Source of the DNA: FEN-727 sp036508635
Lineage (GTDB): Bacteria; Actinomycetota; Geothermincolia; Fen-727; Anoxymicrobiaceae
Assembly: GCA_036508635.1 (NCBI GenBank)
Contig: DATCGY010000058.1
Span: 1-10,076 of the forward strand
Direction of reading: 5' to 3'
DNA length: 10,076 nt
Made by a program: the position numbers and the translations under genes
The notes under the pieces: model-generated
What the model was told of the DNA's origin: nothing
Seen by the model: the letters and a program-made list of their open reading frames with translations, nothing else
Databases searched by the model: none
Shown here: piece by piece, positions 1-7,516 of the stretch
How the letters are laid out: each line of letters opens with the position of its first letter
How positions within the stretch are numbered: the stretch's first letter is position 1

Positions 1-875
1 TTGCTCTCATTTGCCACACCGGTATCTATCACTGTAGCGCGTGACGGGTCGGAGGCCGGACAGCGCGCGGCGTTGGCCGGAGCCCGCATCACACCGGTGA
101 ACCCGGTATCGTCGAAATGCAACCTCACAACGATATTGCAGTTGTTGCCTCTGTCGGCCCTGGTGCGGAGTGAGGCATACTCGTTCGCACCCCCCTTGGT
201 GAGCCTGACGGTATACCCTGCCTGTTCCAGCCTCGCTTTTGCCTTTACAGCGAGGTCCCACATCGTCTGGAGCTCACCACTCGCACCTGAATTGTCGCCC
301 ACGTTCAGTCCGGTGGCGGGGTCAATCTCGCTGCCCGAGTGATTCGAGTGGCCGGGGTCGAGACAGACAGTACGTCCCGCCGGGGCAGGCTGCGCCGCGG
401 GCTGTCCCGTTCCAGGCTGTTCCTGGGTCCCCTTTGCCGCGGGTTGTGACGAAGGCTGACTGTTTTTGGTCTCTCCGGTCAGCGGCATATCGCGCAGACC
501 CTTCAACCTCACTGTGACCACCTCGTCCCTGTCGGCGGCAGCGCCCGGCTTGGGGTCCTGTTCCTGAACTTTCAGCCGGCTGCAATCGACCGAGCTGTCC
601 TGCATGCTGTCGATCTCAATGGACAGACCTTTTGATTCGACTTTTCTGGTGGCTTCCTTATATGACAGCCCGAGTACTCTCGGTACTTCATTACGCCCTC
701 CGGCCGTGGCGAGAAGAACGCCAAGACCGACCGCGATGAGAAAAACGGCCACTATCACGGCAACGAGCAACATATTGTTTCGCAGTCTACGAGATTCGAG
801 GCTGCTTCGTTCGGTGGGCGACCCTGCCCCCGGCGAGTCCGGCTGCCCGTTGGAGTAGTCAGCTATCGAGATCAC
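1..875 (-). CDS. N-acetylmuramoyl-L-alanine amidase (Amidase_3) with TM anchor and PASTA domain, C-terminus cut by window edge
   Basis: Predicted cell-wall hydrolase that cleaves the bond between N-acetylmuramic acid and the L-Ala of the stem peptide, acting outside the membrane. The frame is open for 291 codons to the window edge. Residues 1-34 are a polar cytoplasmic tail, 35-58 one membrane segment, about 63-126 a PASTA domain (VPRVLGLSYKEA at its start, QDPKPG near its end), and 127-167 a Pro/Gln/Ala-rich linker. From 168 an Amidase_3 domain begins with CLDPGHSN. Expected zinc ligands are H176, E201 (in GELQTMWDL) and H253 (in RLHFDD). The GTG start at 875 is chosen because an in-frame TAG lies 9 bases upstream and a promoter sits at the right distance; its ribosome site is weak. 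The ATG at residue 35 would begin at the membrane segment. No nearby gene is an obvious partner. The C-terminal end of the domain is not visible. The family call is firm; the exact start is less so. Confidence 0.92.
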   Translation of the reverse strand, partial: MISIADYSNGQPDSPGAGSPTERSSLESRRLRNNMLLVAVIVAVFLIAVGLGVLLATAGGRNEVPRVLGLSYKEATRKVESKGLSIEIDSMQDSSVDCSRLKVQEQDPKPGAAADRDEVVTVRLKGLRDMPLTGETKNSQPSSQPAAKGTQEQPGTGQPAAQPAPAGRTVCLDPGHSNHSGSEIDPATGLNVGDNSGASGELQTMWDLAVKAKARLEQAGYTVRLTKGGANEYASLRTRADRGNNCNIVVRLHFDDTGFTGVMRAPANAARCPASDPSRATVIDTGVANES

Positions 876-900
876 CCCATGCGTCTAAAGTCTCGACATG

Positions 901-928
901 ATTATAGGTCTGCGTCGCGTCCCTTCAA
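901..928 (-). promoter_or_regulatory. sigma-70-type promoter for the amidase gene
   Basis: On the minus strand, TTGAAG (928-923) is followed by 16 bases and a perfect TATAAT (906-901). Transcription would begin near 893-895, giving a leader of about 20 bases before the GTG at 875. The boxes and spacing are seen directly; promoter activity is inferred. Confidence 0.7.
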
Positions 929-934
929 AGGGAC
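919..934. promoter_or_regulatory. Perfect inverted repeat overlapping the amidase -35 box (operator candidate)
   Basis: GTCCCTT and AAGGGAC are perfectly complementary 7-base arms separated by CA. The right arm contains part of the -35 hexamer of the amidase promoter, so a dimeric regulator bound here would compete with RNA polymerase. No known operator consensus is recognised, and chance is possible for a repeat of this size. Confidence 0.4.
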
Positions 935-1268
935 CGTCGTTTCTACCTACCGACGACTGAACCGATATCATGGTTCCGGTCCGACAATCCGCTATGATCA
1001 AATTGATATGAGACCCGGTAAATCCCAAATACATCCACTTGGAACAGAAGTCGAATCCAGGGTACGCCCCCGAAGAAAAAGTGGTACGTCGTAGATGTTA
1101 CTGACAGCCGGCTCACCGGCCCTGCCCTCTCCGGGTACATCGGCGCGGAGTTCCTTCAGCGCCTTTGAGATGTACTTCCCTGGCCGCATTCAGGCCCTGT
1201 CACGCAATCGTCGAGCCTCCACGAAGGGCGTCTGGTCCGCGATGAAGGCACGTCTCGCGGAGGCCGGA

Positions 1269-2312
1269 CTACCTCGCGACCGCCGCCCTGCAGTACGCCT
1301 CATCGAGCCCCAGCAGGTACCCTCGCGTCAGGTCGACGAGCTCGGTGACCAGGTTGGTGGACACGTGCGCCATGGTATCGGAGGAGCTGTTGAGCGCCGG
1401 ATCGGGCTGGCTTTGCGGCAGCATCCTGTCCAGCCATACCGCGGGGATTCCCGCGGCCCCGAACGGCGCGTGGTCGCTGTTCTCACTGGGATCCTGCACC
1501 GCGTTGATGCCTTTCGCCTGGGCGGCGCTTACGATGCTTTTTGCCAATCCGGGTGAATCGGCGCCCCAGTCGCGGACGTGGACCTCCGGTCCAACAGAGA
1601 TCGTATCCGCGGAAAGCATGCCGACTATCTTCGCGCGCTCCGTTGCGGATTGAGTGTTCAGGTAGTTGGTGGAGCCGATCCTGTGAAGCGTTCCGTTGAG
1701 CCCGTAATCCTCCTCGGCACCGAACACGACGAACCTTATCTCCGGCACGTGTTTCGTCCCTTTGATCGTCCTCGCCAGCTCGAGCAGCGCGGCGCAACCC
1801 GAGGCATTGTCGTTGGCGCCGGGAGATCCCGAGCGGGAATCGACGTGCGCCCCGACGAGGAACGAATACTTGTCGCTGGTGCCGGGATCGGCGGTGACCA
1901 GGTTCCGCGAGACCTCCCCGTTCGGCAATGTGAACTCCTGGACTCCAACCGAGTAGCCCAGTTTCTCGAGCTCTCCCTTGAGGTAATTCGCAGCGGTGCG
2001 TTCGGCCTGGGAGCCTTCAACCCTGGCGCCGACCTGCTGAGAAAGGTAGCTCATCGTCTGCTGCACCCTGGCCGGCTCGGCGGTGCCGGGCTTGTTATAC
2101 TTTTTCTTTGAAGCTGTGTTTGCCGAGCTGGTCGTCTTGACGATGGCACTCCCTTCCTGGACCGATTTTTTCTTGTTGGCCGGCTTCAGCACGTAGTAGT
2201 GCAAATAGAAGCCCGCGGCCGCACCGATCACCAGCCCCAGGAGGCAGAGCCCCGCGATTATCCATTTGGAGGGCTTTCCGCCAGCCCTTGCCTTGTCCTT
2301 GCGCCTCGCCAT
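1269..2312 (-). CDS. Membrane-anchored M28-family zinc aminopeptidase
   Basis: Predicted di-zinc exopeptidase of family M28, tethered outside the membrane and trimming N-terminal residues from peptides. The protein has 347 residues: a basic cytoplasmic tail (1-17), one membrane segment (about 18-42), a Lys/Ser/Thr-rich linker (43-80) and the peptidase domain (about 81-335). The family's metal ligands are all visible: H156 in GAHVDSRSG, D168 in GANDNASG, E201 in FGAEED, D236 in SADT and H281 in NSDHAPFG. D158 and the base E200 are also present, so the enzyme should be active. The ATG at 2312 has GGAG 7 bases upstream. It lies 120 bases downstream of truA on the same strand, with hairpins between, so it may have its own promoter. 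The true substrate and whether it acts on wall peptides cannot be told from sequence. Confidence 0.93.
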   Translation of the reverse strand: MARRKDKARAGGKPSKWIIAGLCLLGLVIGAAAGFYLHYYVLKPANKKKSVQEGSAIVKTTSSANTASKKKYNKPGTAEPARVQQTMSYLSQQVGARVEGSQAERTAANYLKGELEKLGYSVGVQEFTLPNGEVSRNLVTADPGTSDKYSFLVGAHVDSRSGSPGANDNASGCAALLELARTIKGTKHVPEIRFVVFGAEEDYGLNGTLHRIGSTNYLNTQSATERAKIVGMLSADTISVGPEVHVRDWGADSPGLAKSIVSAAQAKGINAVQDPSENSDHAPFGAAGIPAVWLDRMLPQSQPDPALNSSSDTMAHVSTNLVTELVDLTRGYLLGLDEAYCRAAVAR

Positions 2313-2336
2313 TCATCAACTCCAGTTTCCAACGAG

Positions 2337-2357
2337 AAAAACCTCAATATTAGGTTT
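2337..2357 (-). terminator. Weak terminator-like hairpin in the truA-M28 gap
   Basis: Read on the minus strand, AAACCT (2357-2352), a 7-base loop and AGGTTT (2344-2339) form a 6-base stem that runs into a five-T stretch ending at 2337. The stem is short and AT-rich, so termination would be weak. The same AT-rich patch in a GC-rich background could instead belong to the M28 promoter. Confidence 0.3.
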
Positions 2358-2376
2358 ATCCATTTTGTGAGCCGCT

Positions 2377-2399
2377 TCCTTCTCCGGCACCCGGAAGGA
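2377..2399. repeat. Imperfect inverted repeat between truA and the M28 gene
   Basis: TCCTT, CT bulge, CCGG, loop CAC, CCGG, AAGGA: nine paired bases with a two-base bulge. There is no T-run after it on either strand. With the small GACCG/CGGTC hairpin at 2422-2434, which overlaps the truA stop codon, it makes this gap rich in secondary structure, fitting mRNA end formation or stabilisation. Confidence 0.35.
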
Positions 2400-2432
2400 G
2401 CGCGACCGTCATGGAACGTGCGACCGTTACGG

Positions 2433-3206
2433 TCAGGTCTCCAGGCCGGGTTCACGCGACAGGGTCTCGGGCGGGTAGCTTACACGCCAGAGGAAAAGAC
2501 CACGCGCCGGCAAAGGCTCGGCACAAGGCTTCACGGCGCCACTGTCGAGGTACCCGGTGAAATCTTCTGGTTCCATCTTCCCGTTTCCGACTGCAACTAT
2601 CGCTCCCCCGAGTATCCTGACCATCCTGTACAGAAACGAGTCGGCGCGCACCAGCAGGCTCAACACACCGGGCATTATCTCGCGCACCTCGCACGCGAGC
2701 ACCGTCCTCACGCTTGATTCGTCCTGCGACTTGGACCTGAAGGCGGAAAAGTCGTGCTCTCCCAGGCAGGCCGCGCACGCCTTGTTCATCAGGTCGATAT
2801 CGAGGAAACCGGGGTAATGATAGGTGAACTCGTCGAGCAACGCCGATGGTGCGGACCTGTTAAGGATGAAGTAGCGGTACTCGCGCCACTCAGCATTGCG
2901 ACGCGGGTCGAACCCGTCCCACACCTGCATCATCGAAGTAATCGTAATGCCTTTAGGCAGCAGCGCGTTCAGGCTGATTATCGTTTTGGGTGGATCCACT
3001 TCGTGCGGCAGGTCGAAGGTCGCCGTCTGTCCAAACGCGTGCGCGCCCGTGTCGGTTCTGCCCGCACCCGGAACGCGGATCTCCTGCCCGGTCAGGGCGA
3101 GCAGCACACTCTCGAGCGAGCCCTGGATCGTCGGCAGGCCGGGCTGCTTCTGAAAACCGTGGAATGATGTTCCCCTGTACTCCATGGTTATCAGGTACCT
3201 CGCCAA
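2433..3206 (-). CDS. truA: tRNA pseudouridine(38-40) synthase TruA
   Basis: Converts uridines 38, 39 and 40 in the anticodon arm of many tRNAs to pseudouridine; cytoplasmic. The TruA signature GAGRTDTGAHA is present, with catalytic Asp at residue 52 from the proposed start. Other family landmarks follow: YRGTSFHGFQKQ near the N-terminus, then FSAFRSKSQ, and RADSFLYRMVRILGG in the C-terminal half. I chose the TTG at 3206, which gives (M)ARYLITMEY and 257 residues, the usual TruA size. AAAGG lies 9 bases upstream. The ATG at 3293 would add 29 residues unlike TruA and overlap the helicase gene by 59 bases. The ATG at 3185 would remove part of the first conserved strand. The start is 28 bases after the helicase stop, so the two are probably co-transcribed. 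Confidence 0.96.
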   Translation of the reverse strand: MARYLITMEYRGTSFHGFQKQPGLPTIQGSLESVLLALTGQEIRVPGAGRTDTGAHAFGQTATFDLPHEVDPPKTIISLNALLPKGITITSMMQVWDGFDPRRNAEWREYRYFILNRSAPSALLDEFTYHYPGFLDIDLMNKACAACLGEHDFSAFRSKSQDESSVRTVLACEVREIMPGVLSLLVRADSFLYRMVRILGGAIVAVGNGKMEPEDFTGYLDSGAVKPCAEPLPARGLFLWRVSYPPETLSREPGLET

Positions 3207-3234
3207 ATCAATCAGCCTTTCATTCCATTTCCTG

Positions 3235-5955
3235 TCAGAATACCTCGGCCCCGTGCTCGAGCATGGATTCCAGAGAAGAATAACCCACGACACCGCGGTC
3301 CACCATATCCATCGCCTCGCGCAAATTGGCCCTCAGCATGCTGTCCGGCGAAACCTCGGCGAGCTGACGCATGAGGTCTATCATCTGCTTCATCACCCGG
3401 ACCATGTTACCCACAGAGTGATCCGGGAACGTGTAGAGCATCTCTTCCAGCCCGATTCCTCCACTCCAGAGGAAAGCCGCCTCGCTGAAACCGGTGTCCA
3501 TCGAACCGAGGAGGTCGAGTCCGTGACCGGCCTCGGACTCCTTCATCCGGGCAAAGATATCGTCGACGCGCTCGAGAGCATCGCCCAGTGCGCCCTGCAT
3601 GTGCTCGAGGTCGCGCGGTCCGCGCTGCCAACCATCACCTGCGTCACTGTCCCTTGACTCGTATATGAACCACGAGACAAAGGCGGGGATCTCTCGCGGG
3701 GACAACCTGGAGAGCACCCCCTCCTCGAGGGCTTCGACGAGCAGCAGGTCGCACTCGTTGTAGACGCGCCTCAGCATCTCGCCGCGGGGCGATGGCTTCT
3801 CGCCCTCGAGAAACCCGAACTCGCCCAGCACCGCGATCACGTCGGTGAGACGCCTCGATACCACGTCGTGCCCGGAGTCGCGCTCTTTCTTGGAGCCCTC
3901 TATCTGCCGCGAGGACTTTTCGACCTTGCGCGCGGCCTCCAGGCAGCGCTGGTTATGCCCGCACATCCGGCATGGGTTCTTTTCGAGCTCCTCGGTGAGA
4001 AGGTCTACCGCGTTTGCAAGCTCGCGCTCCTCACCATCCCGAGGCTCGAGTTGCCCGGCGCCCGACGCGTCTCTCTTGAGCGTCTCCATCTTGTCCGCCA
4101 CCGACCTGCGCACCTTGCGCGTCGGAGACGTTATCTTGGCTACGTCGACCGCGCCGACGACCCTTGGCGGATGCTTTATGGAGCTAGGGGTCATCCTCCT
4201 GTAGCGCCCGGACTCATCGACGACCAGAACCCCGCTCTCGTCCCTCTGCCCGCCGCGATGTTTACGGACCACGGCGAGCGCGCGCGACTCGGCGTGGTGT
4301 CCGGTCAGAAAGACGTCACCGGGCTGAAGTCTTACCATCGCCTCTTTTATCTCACGGCGCCGGCGGTCCTTCGTCATGGTTGCCAGCTTCCTGCTCTGCC
4401 TTCCGAGTTGCCTCTCCAGTTCCCTGTACCTCGTGGCATCAGCCTCCGGACACCTGCTGGCGGTAAGCTGGACATCCAGCTCGCGCTCGAGCGCCTCGAG
4501 CCTCGCTTCGAGGGTTACGACCCGGCGGTCGGCGGTGTACTGGGCGAATGAAAGATTGAGAAGGCGCTGGCACTCCTGCAAGTCGTGCTCGGCCAGGAGG
4601 TTTACCGCCATGTTGTACGAAACCTCGAAGCTGGAGACCACCGGGTTCGGCTCCTTGCCCACGAGCGTCCTCACCTGGTCGGCTGAAAAGTAGCTCTGGT
4701 GCAGGACGACCGCGTATCCGACCTCGTCGATGCCACGCCGGCCGGCGCGACCGGTGAGTTGCTTGTACTCGCCCGGCGTCACGGGCCTGTGCCGGTCTCC
4801 ATCCCACTTCGATAGCGACTCGATAACGACCGTACGGGCAGGCATGTTGATCCCGAGAGCCAGCGTTTCCGTGGCGAACACGACCTTTATCAGGCCGCTG
4901 CTGAACAGCTCCTCGACGGCTTCCTTGAAGAGCGGTAGCTGGCCGGCATGGTGCGCGGCAACTCCAGACATAAGCGCCGTGCGGAACTCTGTGTGGTTCA
5001 GGCACTCGAGGTCGGCCCTGTCGAGTATGCTCAGCTTTGCGTCGATATACTCGGCGATCTGTCTCTTCTCGTGAAGGCGGGTCAGGCTTACGCCCTCGCG
5101 CATCCACATCGAGACCGAATCGCTGCACGCCGCACGGGAGAACAAAAAGTATATGGCCGGGAGCATGTCCCGCTTGTCGAGGTCGCGTAGGACATTCACC
5201 CTGCGTGGCCTCAGGTCGGGGCCTCCCCGCCTGCGCTTTCCCTGAGGGCGCGCCGCCTGCGCCTTCTTGACCAGGTCGAACTGCTCGTCGATGATCCGCG
5301 TGAGGTCCTTGGAGAACAGCGGCGCGAGCGAGCGACCGACGAAGTAATGATTCTTGAGCTTGACCGGTCTCTCGGAGGAGACCACGACCTCGACGCCGCC
5401 CCTCAGGCTGTTCATCCAGTCGCCGAGCTCGACCGCGTTTGAGACCGTAGCGCTCAAGCCCACGAGCCTGACTCTCTGCGGAAGCAATATCACTATCTCT
5501 TCCCAGACGCCTCCGCGAAACGGGTCCTGCATGTAGTGGACCTCATCGAGGACGACCACTCCAAGCTTTTCAAGGACCGGGCTTTCCTCGTAGATCATGT
5601 TGCGGAGCACCTCGGTGGTCATGACGACCAGCGGTGCTTCTCCGTTGATGCTGTTGTCGCCCGTGAGCAGACCCACTTCGCCCCTCGGATACGCCTGGGA
5701 TAAGTCGCGGAACTTCTGGTTCGACAGCGCTTTGATCGGGGCCGTGTAGAAGAACTTCAGCCCCTCGGAGCGCGCCATCTCCAGCGCGTATTCAGCTATC
5801 ACCGTCTTTCCCGAACCCGTCGGAGCAGCGACAAGAACCGAGCTTCCTCTTGCGAGGTGCCCGATTGCTTCAACCTGGTAGGGGTCGAGGGGAAATCCGT
5901 AATGCCTCTCGAAATCATCTATTTCCATTGACCTATTGTAGCAGGCACGGCACAT
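3235..5955 (-). CDS. Ski2/HelY-like DExH-box helicase
   Basis: Large superfamily 2 ATPase of the Ski2/Mtr4/HelY group, expected to unwind RNA or DNA with 3'-5' polarity; the cellular target of bacterial members is poorly known. Visible motifs: Walker A APTGSGKT (44-51), TAPIKALSNQKF (71-82), LLTGD (96-100), TTEVLRN (113-119), DEVH (137-140), SAT (168-170), AAHHAG (333-338), ATETLALGINMPA (361-373) and QLTGRAGRRG (399-408). The middle is charged and probably coiled (about 475-545). A Cys cluster follows (C662, C665, C671, with H667), and the last 200 or so residues fit a DSHCT-like helical domain. At 906 residues, size is normal for actinobacterial HelY-type proteins. The start is either the ATG at 5955 or the one at 5928 (residue 10); neither has a strong ribosome site, and the domain begins after both. 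It appears to head the helicase-truA unit and diverges from corA across 80 bases. Confidence 0.94.
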   Translation of the reverse strand: MCRACYNRSMEIDDFERHYGFPLDPYQVEAIGHLARGSSVLVAAPTGSGKTVIAEYALEMARSEGLKFFYTAPIKALSNQKFRDLSQAYPRGEVGLLTGDNSINGEAPLVVMTTEVLRNMIYEESPVLEKLGVVVLDEVHYMQDPFRGGVWEEIVILLPQRVRLVGLSATVSNAVELGDWMNSLRGGVEVVVSSERPVKLKNHYFVGRSLAPLFSKDLTRIIDEQFDLVKKAQAARPQGKRRRGGPDLRPRRVNVLRDLDKRDMLPAIYFLFSRAACSDSVSMWMREGVSLTRLHEKRQIAEYIDAKLSILDRADLECLNHTEFRTALMSGVAAHHAGQLPLFKEAVEELFSSGLIKVVFATETLALGINMPARTVVIESLSKWDGDRHRPVTPGEYKQLTGRAGRRGIDEVGYAVVLHQSYFSADQVRTLVGKEPNPVVSSFEVSYNMAVNLLAEHDLQECQRLLNLSFAQYTADRRVVTLEARLEALERELDVQLTASRCPEADATRYRELERQLGRQSRKLATMTKDRRRREIKEAMVRLQPGDVFLTGHHAESRALAVVRKHRGGQRDESGVLVVDESGRYRRMTPSSIKHPPRVVGAVDVAKITSPTRKVRRSVADKMETLKRDASGAGQLEPRDGEERELANAVDLLTEELEKNPCRMCGHNQRCLEAARKVEKSSRQIEGSKKERDSGHDVVSRRLTDVIAVLGEFGFLEGEKPSPRGEMLRRVYNECDLLLVEALEEGVLSRLSPREIPAFVSWFIYESRDSDAGDGWQRGPRDLEHMQGALGDALERVDDIFARMKESEAGHGLDLLGSMDTGFSEAAFLWSGGIGLEEMLYTFPDHSVGNMVRVMKQMIDLMRQLAEVSPDSMLRANLREAMDMVDRGVVGYSSLESMLEHGAEVF

Positions 5956-5976
5956 GACGGCGCGAAGAGGGCTCTG

Positions 5977-6005
5977 TTGGCTGTACCGCGAAGGGCATCT
6001 ATAAT
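5977..6005 (+). promoter_or_regulatory. sigma-70-type promoter for corA and downstream genes
   Basis: TTGGCT (5977-5982), a 17-base spacer and a perfect TATAAT (6000-6005) lie 30 bases before the corA TTG start. Transcription would begin near 6012, and GGAG at 6025-6028 serves as ribosome site. The minus strand of the same TATAAT patch reads TTATAG/TATAGA, so a divergent helicase promoter could overlap it, but no good -35 box is seen for that direction. Confidence 0.7.
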
Positions 6006-6035
6006 TAAGGAAAGTGGGAGAGACTGGAGAGCAAC

Positions 6036-6983
6036 TTGAACATCTTTCTTCAGGATTCCGAAAGCCGGGTAACAGAACCTGACGCTATCGATAATATCCA
6101 GCTTACCGAATGCAAGCTGCTATGGATCGACATCGACGACCCCGGAACCTCAGGAGAGACTATCAAGGGAGCGGACTTCGAGATCGACATACCCGCGTTC
6201 AAAGGCGATGACGTTTCCGCCGGTGGTCCGCGCATCCAGCAGCGAGCGAGCGACCTGCTCATCTTCTGGAGCGTTCCCCGAGAGTTCGACGATGGTTCAC
6301 AGCGACTGAACACCGTGCCTGTGCTGATAGTGCTTGGCGAACATTATGTCGTGACGATACACGACCACGTCCCGGAAGTGGCGCAAGTGCGGGACGACTT
6401 TCACCGCGGGGAATACGAAAACCCTCTCTACTCGATACTCGAATCAACCGCCTTCGCCGATCTCAATCTCGCCGTCGACGTCACCAGGGACATCGACTTG
6501 TACCTGGATATCGTGCTCGACGGCGGAAGCAACAAGGCTCTCCCGCGGAAGGCCCGCAGGAATTACGACGTGAACGAGATCAAGCAGCTCAAGCGACATA
6601 ACGTCGAGGTCCGAAAGCTCGTGACGGCGCACCGCGCCGTGCTGTTGAGGCTTACGCGGCGAGGCACGATGTTCATGCCTGCCGACCTCGCGCGAGACCT
6701 CGTGGATATAGTAGAGGAGTACTGGCGCATCGACGACGAGGTGGCGAGCAACAGCGACCTCATTACCGCGTCACTGGACATCCAGCTCAACGTAACGATG
6801 AAGCGGCTGACCACTATCGCCACGATCTTCATGCCACTGACGTTCATCGTTGGGCTGTACGGCATGAACTTCAGGCACATGCCGGAGCTCGCGTGGCAGT
6901 ACGGGTACCTCTATGCCTGGATCTCCATGGCTGTCGTTGCGGTAGCGATGATAATAATTGCCAGGAGAAAAGGCTGGTTCTGA
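6036..6983 (+). CDS. corA: CorA-family Mg2+/Co2+ transporter
   Basis: Inner-membrane divalent cation channel, normally a homopentamer, taking up Mg2+ and in some members Co2+ or Ni2+. The protein has 315 residues. An alpha/beta cytoplasmic domain covers about 1-165 and long helices 166-255 lead into TM1 (about 258-275). The signature YGMNF occurs at 275-279, followed by a short loop containing MPEL, TM2 (about 288-308) and a basic tail RRKGWF. GMN plus two C-terminal membrane helices is diagnostic of the superfamily. The TTG start at 6036 has GGAG about 7 bases upstream and a promoter at the right distance. The next gene overlaps the stop codon by one base. No riboswitch-sized leader is present: the predicted leader is only about 25 bases, so the Mg2+ leader control seen in some relatives is unlikely here. 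Ion preference cannot be read from sequence. Confidence 0.95.
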   Translation: MNIFLQDSESRVTEPDAIDNIQLTECKLLWIDIDDPGTSGETIKGADFEIDIPAFKGDDVSAGGPRIQQRASDLLIFWSVPREFDDGSQRLNTVPVLIVLGEHYVVTIHDHVPEVAQVRDDFHRGEYENPLYSILESTAFADLNLAVDVTRDIDLYLDIVLDGGSNKALPRKARRNYDVNEIKQLKRHNVEVRKLVTAHRAVLLRLTRRGTMFMPADLARDLVDIVEEYWRIDDEVASNSDLITASLDIQLNVTMKRLTTIATIFMPLTFIVGLYGMNFRHMPELAWQYGYLYAWISMAVVAVAMIIIARRKGWF

Positions 6984-7477
6984 TGGCGTTTGACATGACC
7001 GGCGCACATATGGCGATCGCCGATGCGGGACCGCACGGCCGCTTCGAGGTCAATCTCGAGAGAGCTGATCTTCGCGCGCGGCTTATGCACGAGGGCTCGC
7101 TCCTCTTTCTGGCCCTGGCAGTGCTCGCCCTGTCGTTCGGTATGCCGGCCCTCAAGTCGAGCCACATGTGGGTGAGCATCCCGTGCCTGTTCAAGACGAT
7201 AACCCACCTTCCGTGCCTAGCCTGTGGGCTGACCCGGAGTTTCGTCCAGACCGCTCACGGGCACCTGGCAGCGGCGTTCGAGTTCCATCTGCTCGGTCCG
7301 CTGCTGTTCGGGCTGACCGCGATGTCCGCCATCTACCTCACTGTTGCTGTTGCGTCGGGCTACCGCGTGCGCGTTGCCTTCGCGCCTGGGACGCGCAGGA
7401 TCGCGGCGTGGTCTGTGCTTGCACTGTTCGTGGTATGCTGGATCATCAAGCTCTCAGTCATGAGAGGTGGCTGGTGA
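6983..7477 (+). CDS. DUF2752 small membrane protein
   Basis: The protein has 164 residues and three likely membrane segments (about 39-55, 105-125, 141-158). Between the first two is the DUF2752 signature, here IPCLFKTITHLPCLACGLTR, with cysteines C68, C78 and C81. The Cys-x2-Cys pair followed by G-x-TR is typical of the family, whose function is unknown. The ATG at 6983 shares its A with the corA TGA stop (TGATG), a layout typical of translational coupling. The same frame is open further upstream inside corA, but a start there would overlap corA heavily and has no better ribosome site. The N-terminal 35 or so residues are polar and presumably cytoplasmic. The cysteines could bind metal or form a disulfide; neither can be decided from sequence. 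The family call is good, the role unknown. Confidence 0.85.
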   Translation: MAFDMTGAHMAIADAGPHGRFEVNLERADLRARLMHEGSLLFLALAVLALSFGMPALKSSHMWVSIPCLFKTITHLPCLACGLTRSFVQTAHGHLAAAFEFHLLGPLLFGLTAMSAIYLTVAVASGYRVRVAFAPGTRRIAAWSVLALFVVCWIIKLSVMRGGW

Positions 7478-7516
7478 GATCGCGGCCTGTCGTACGGTAT
7501 CAACAAGGAGGCTAGA

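Larger units (their letters stand above)
876..1268. other. Non-coding gap between the M28 peptidase and amidase genes
   Basis: This 393-base stretch separates two minus-strand genes. The part next to the amidase holds its promoter and inverted repeat. The rest holds only short open frames without good ribosome sites, a small GCCGG/CCGGC hairpin at 1107-1120 without a T-run, and no tRNA fold that I could recognise. No convincing terminator for the M28 gene was seen. A plus-strand frame opening at 1095 continues deep into the antisense of the peptidase and is treated as a shadow. Confidence 0.6.

Noticed and set aside
1020..1075. A GTCGAATCC string that resembles the T-loop of a tRNA
   Set aside because: Flanking bases do not pair into a T-arm or acceptor stem, and no anticodon arm could be folded around it.
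1026..1166. A plus-strand frame with the string KKKWYVVDVTD, reminiscent of the start of ribosomal protein L13, then a stop
   Set aside because: Only a short stretch resembles L13 and nothing after it matches; there is no good start or ribosome site. Treated as chance, although a blastx of 876-1268 would settle whether a gene remnant lies here.
998..1189. 63-codon minus-strand open frame downstream of the M28 gene
   Set aside because: No recognisable domain and no clear ribosome site. Its stop lies well before the amidase promoter. Too weak to call.
1095..1556. 153-codon plus-strand open frame opening in the gap
   Set aside because: Two-thirds of it is antisense to the well-supported M28 peptidase, it has no ribosome site, and the composition is typical of a high-GC shadow frame.
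6006..6035. Mg2+-sensing riboswitch upstream of corA
   Set aside because: The predicted promoter leaves only about 25 bases of leader, far too short for a known Mg2+ riboswitch.
6893..6982. Extension of the DUF2752 frame back into corA
   Set aside because: It would overlap corA by about 90 bases; the TGATG junction at 6981-6985 is a better and common start arrangement.
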